Assembly: GCA_029288515.1 (NCBI GenBank)
Contig: JARIHB010000177.1
Location: forward strand, 1-5,195
Source: Candidatus Saccharimonadota bacterium
Lineage (GTDB): Bacteria > Patescibacteriota > Saccharimonadia > Saccharimonadales > UBA4665
Reading direction: 5' to 3'
DNA: 5,195 nucleotides
Positions 4,608 through 5,195 of the stretch are shown in pieces. Below the pieces are notes generated by a model. That model was not told the DNA's origin. It worked only from the letters and a program-made list of their open reading frames with translations, and made no database searches. How positions within the stretch are numbered: position 1 is the stretch's first letter; each line of letters begins with the position of its first letter. A program made the translations under genes and the position numbers.

Positions 4608-5195
4608 ATGTTTGAAGGCACTCCGCCCGACGAACCTGCACCTTCTGTGGATTGGCAACGATTATCCATGGACGCTGCCGCTGCTGCCGCCTCGGCCCCT
4701 GCCGACTTCCTTGGTGGGTATTCTTCCCCTGACTCAACCTTAGAGGCTGGCGGGTTGTCATCTGTAGAGTCAGGTGATACACCAGCCGAGACCCCTGAAG
4801 CTGTACGAGCGGCTGTCCATGCTGAGTGTGTGGCGGCTATCGATGCATGCCTGGATGATGCTATTGCACGCGGACCTGAAGGTACTTCTGTAATGATAGA
4901 TATGGACAAGGGTGAAGTAACTACGCGAGACGTAAGGCTGGTACGCGAAATGATCGGTGAGGCAGTCCGCAATAAAGATTTGGATGCCGTTACGGCGTAC
5001 GCTCAGCGATTAAGAAATCTCCCGCACGTTACCGATGCTGATATGCTTGAAGCCAGCTTCGCTGCCGCTGTGCTTGGGGACGAAGAAGCTGGCGCTCCCA
5101 TTCACCGGGCATTGGAAATGGAGCAAATCAGCGGTATGCTGCAAAGAGAACGTGAGCGCGCGGGCGTGCCGGAAGCAACCCCAGACGCAGACCCT
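4608..5195 (+). CDS. Uncharacterised acidic protein (runs off right edge)
   Basis: I do not recognise this protein. The frame is open for 196 codons from the ATG at 4608 to the window edge, with no stop, so it is partial at the C-terminus. Residues 1-65 are Pro/Ala/Ser/Asp/Glu-rich and probably disordered, including a run of seven residues that are six Ala and one Ser (24-30). Residues 66-182 look mainly helical and charged, with segments such as VRAAVHAECVAAIDACLDDAIA, VRLVREMIGEAVRN, DLDAVTAYAQRLRNL and ALEMEQISGMLQRERERAG. The tail turns Pro/Asp-rich again (EATPDADP). There is no signal peptide or membrane segment, so it is probably cytoplasmic. It starts 8 bases after the glycosyltransferase stop on the same strand, implying co-transcription. 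A purine stretch GGAAGG (4588-4593) is 14 bases from the ATG, too far for a good ribosome site. Confidence 0.75.
   Translation, partial: MFEGTPPDEPAPSVDWQRLSMDAAAAAASAPADFLGGYSSPDSTLEAGGLSSVESGDTPAETPEAVRAAVHAECVAAIDACLDDAIARGPEGTSVMIDMDKGEVTTRDVRLVREMIGEAVRNKDLDAVTAYAQRLRNLPHVTDADMLEASFAAAVLGDEEAGAPIHRALEMEQISGMLQRERERAGVPEATPDADP

Noticed and set aside
4583..4972. A 129-codon minus-strand frame rich in Ser/Ala
   Set aside because: It is antisense to the acidic protein at 4608; its composition simply mirrors the Ala/Ser/Asp codons there.
1..5195. TGA recoding, as in some other CPR lineages
   Set aside because: No gene has an in-frame TGA inside a conserved region; all recognised proteins read through on the standard code and the visible stops are TAG or TAA.

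Overview
The window is moderately GC-rich, gene-dense bacterial DNA with seven supportable protein genes. Two of them run off the ends of the window. The organism is most likely a Patescibacteria/CPR member such as a Saccharibacteria-like lineage. The main support is the secreted protein at the left edge, whose FQGKLTNPDGT...WSETQ...LGITVGSDPEMLPRVLFTSSPYA layout and following GGSGTIVTLQSEGNDVFVV-type repeat I associate with that group. Very short intergenic gaps and apparently leaderless genes fit this. The assignment is an inference; related N-terminal domains occur in other phyla. TAG and TAA are the stops I can see used, and no in-frame TGA is needed to read any gene, so there is no sign of TGA recoding.

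Layout. Positions 1-3314 are all on the minus strand. They hold, right to left, a 497-residue group II PLP-dependent decarboxylase (3314-1821), a toxin-first BrnT/BrnA toxin-antitoxin pair (1692-1131), a DUF1801/YdhG-like small protein (1100-741), and the N-terminus of a secreted beta-rich surface protein (659-1, open at the edge). A 70-base divergent intergenic region at 3315-3384 separates these from a plus-strand pair: a 404-residue putative GT-A-type glycosyltransferase (3385-4599) and, 8 bases later, an unrecognised acidic protein (4608-5195, open at the edge).

The most notable signal is in the spaces between genes. The first codon of four genes lies only 6-8 bases after a TATAAT/TATACT hexamer, and a fifth lies 11 bases after one. 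The expected transcription start therefore falls on or next to the ATG. Two of these promoters also have recognisable -35 boxes: TTGACG-N18-TATACT for brnT and TTGAAT-N17-TATACT for the surface protein. By contrast brnA, an internal cistron, has a clear AGGAGG Shine-Dalgarno. This suggests leaderless initiation at the head of transcripts and Shine-Dalgarno initiation inside them.

Other regulatory structure includes a GTATAT-N7-ATATAC inverted repeat across the brnT promoter (candidate autoregulatory operator), a perfect 9-bp inverted repeat at 701-724, and physically overlapping -10 boxes for the divergent decarboxylase and glycosyltransferase genes. No RNA gene, CRISPR array, insertion sequence or gene-free stretch over 300 bases was seen.
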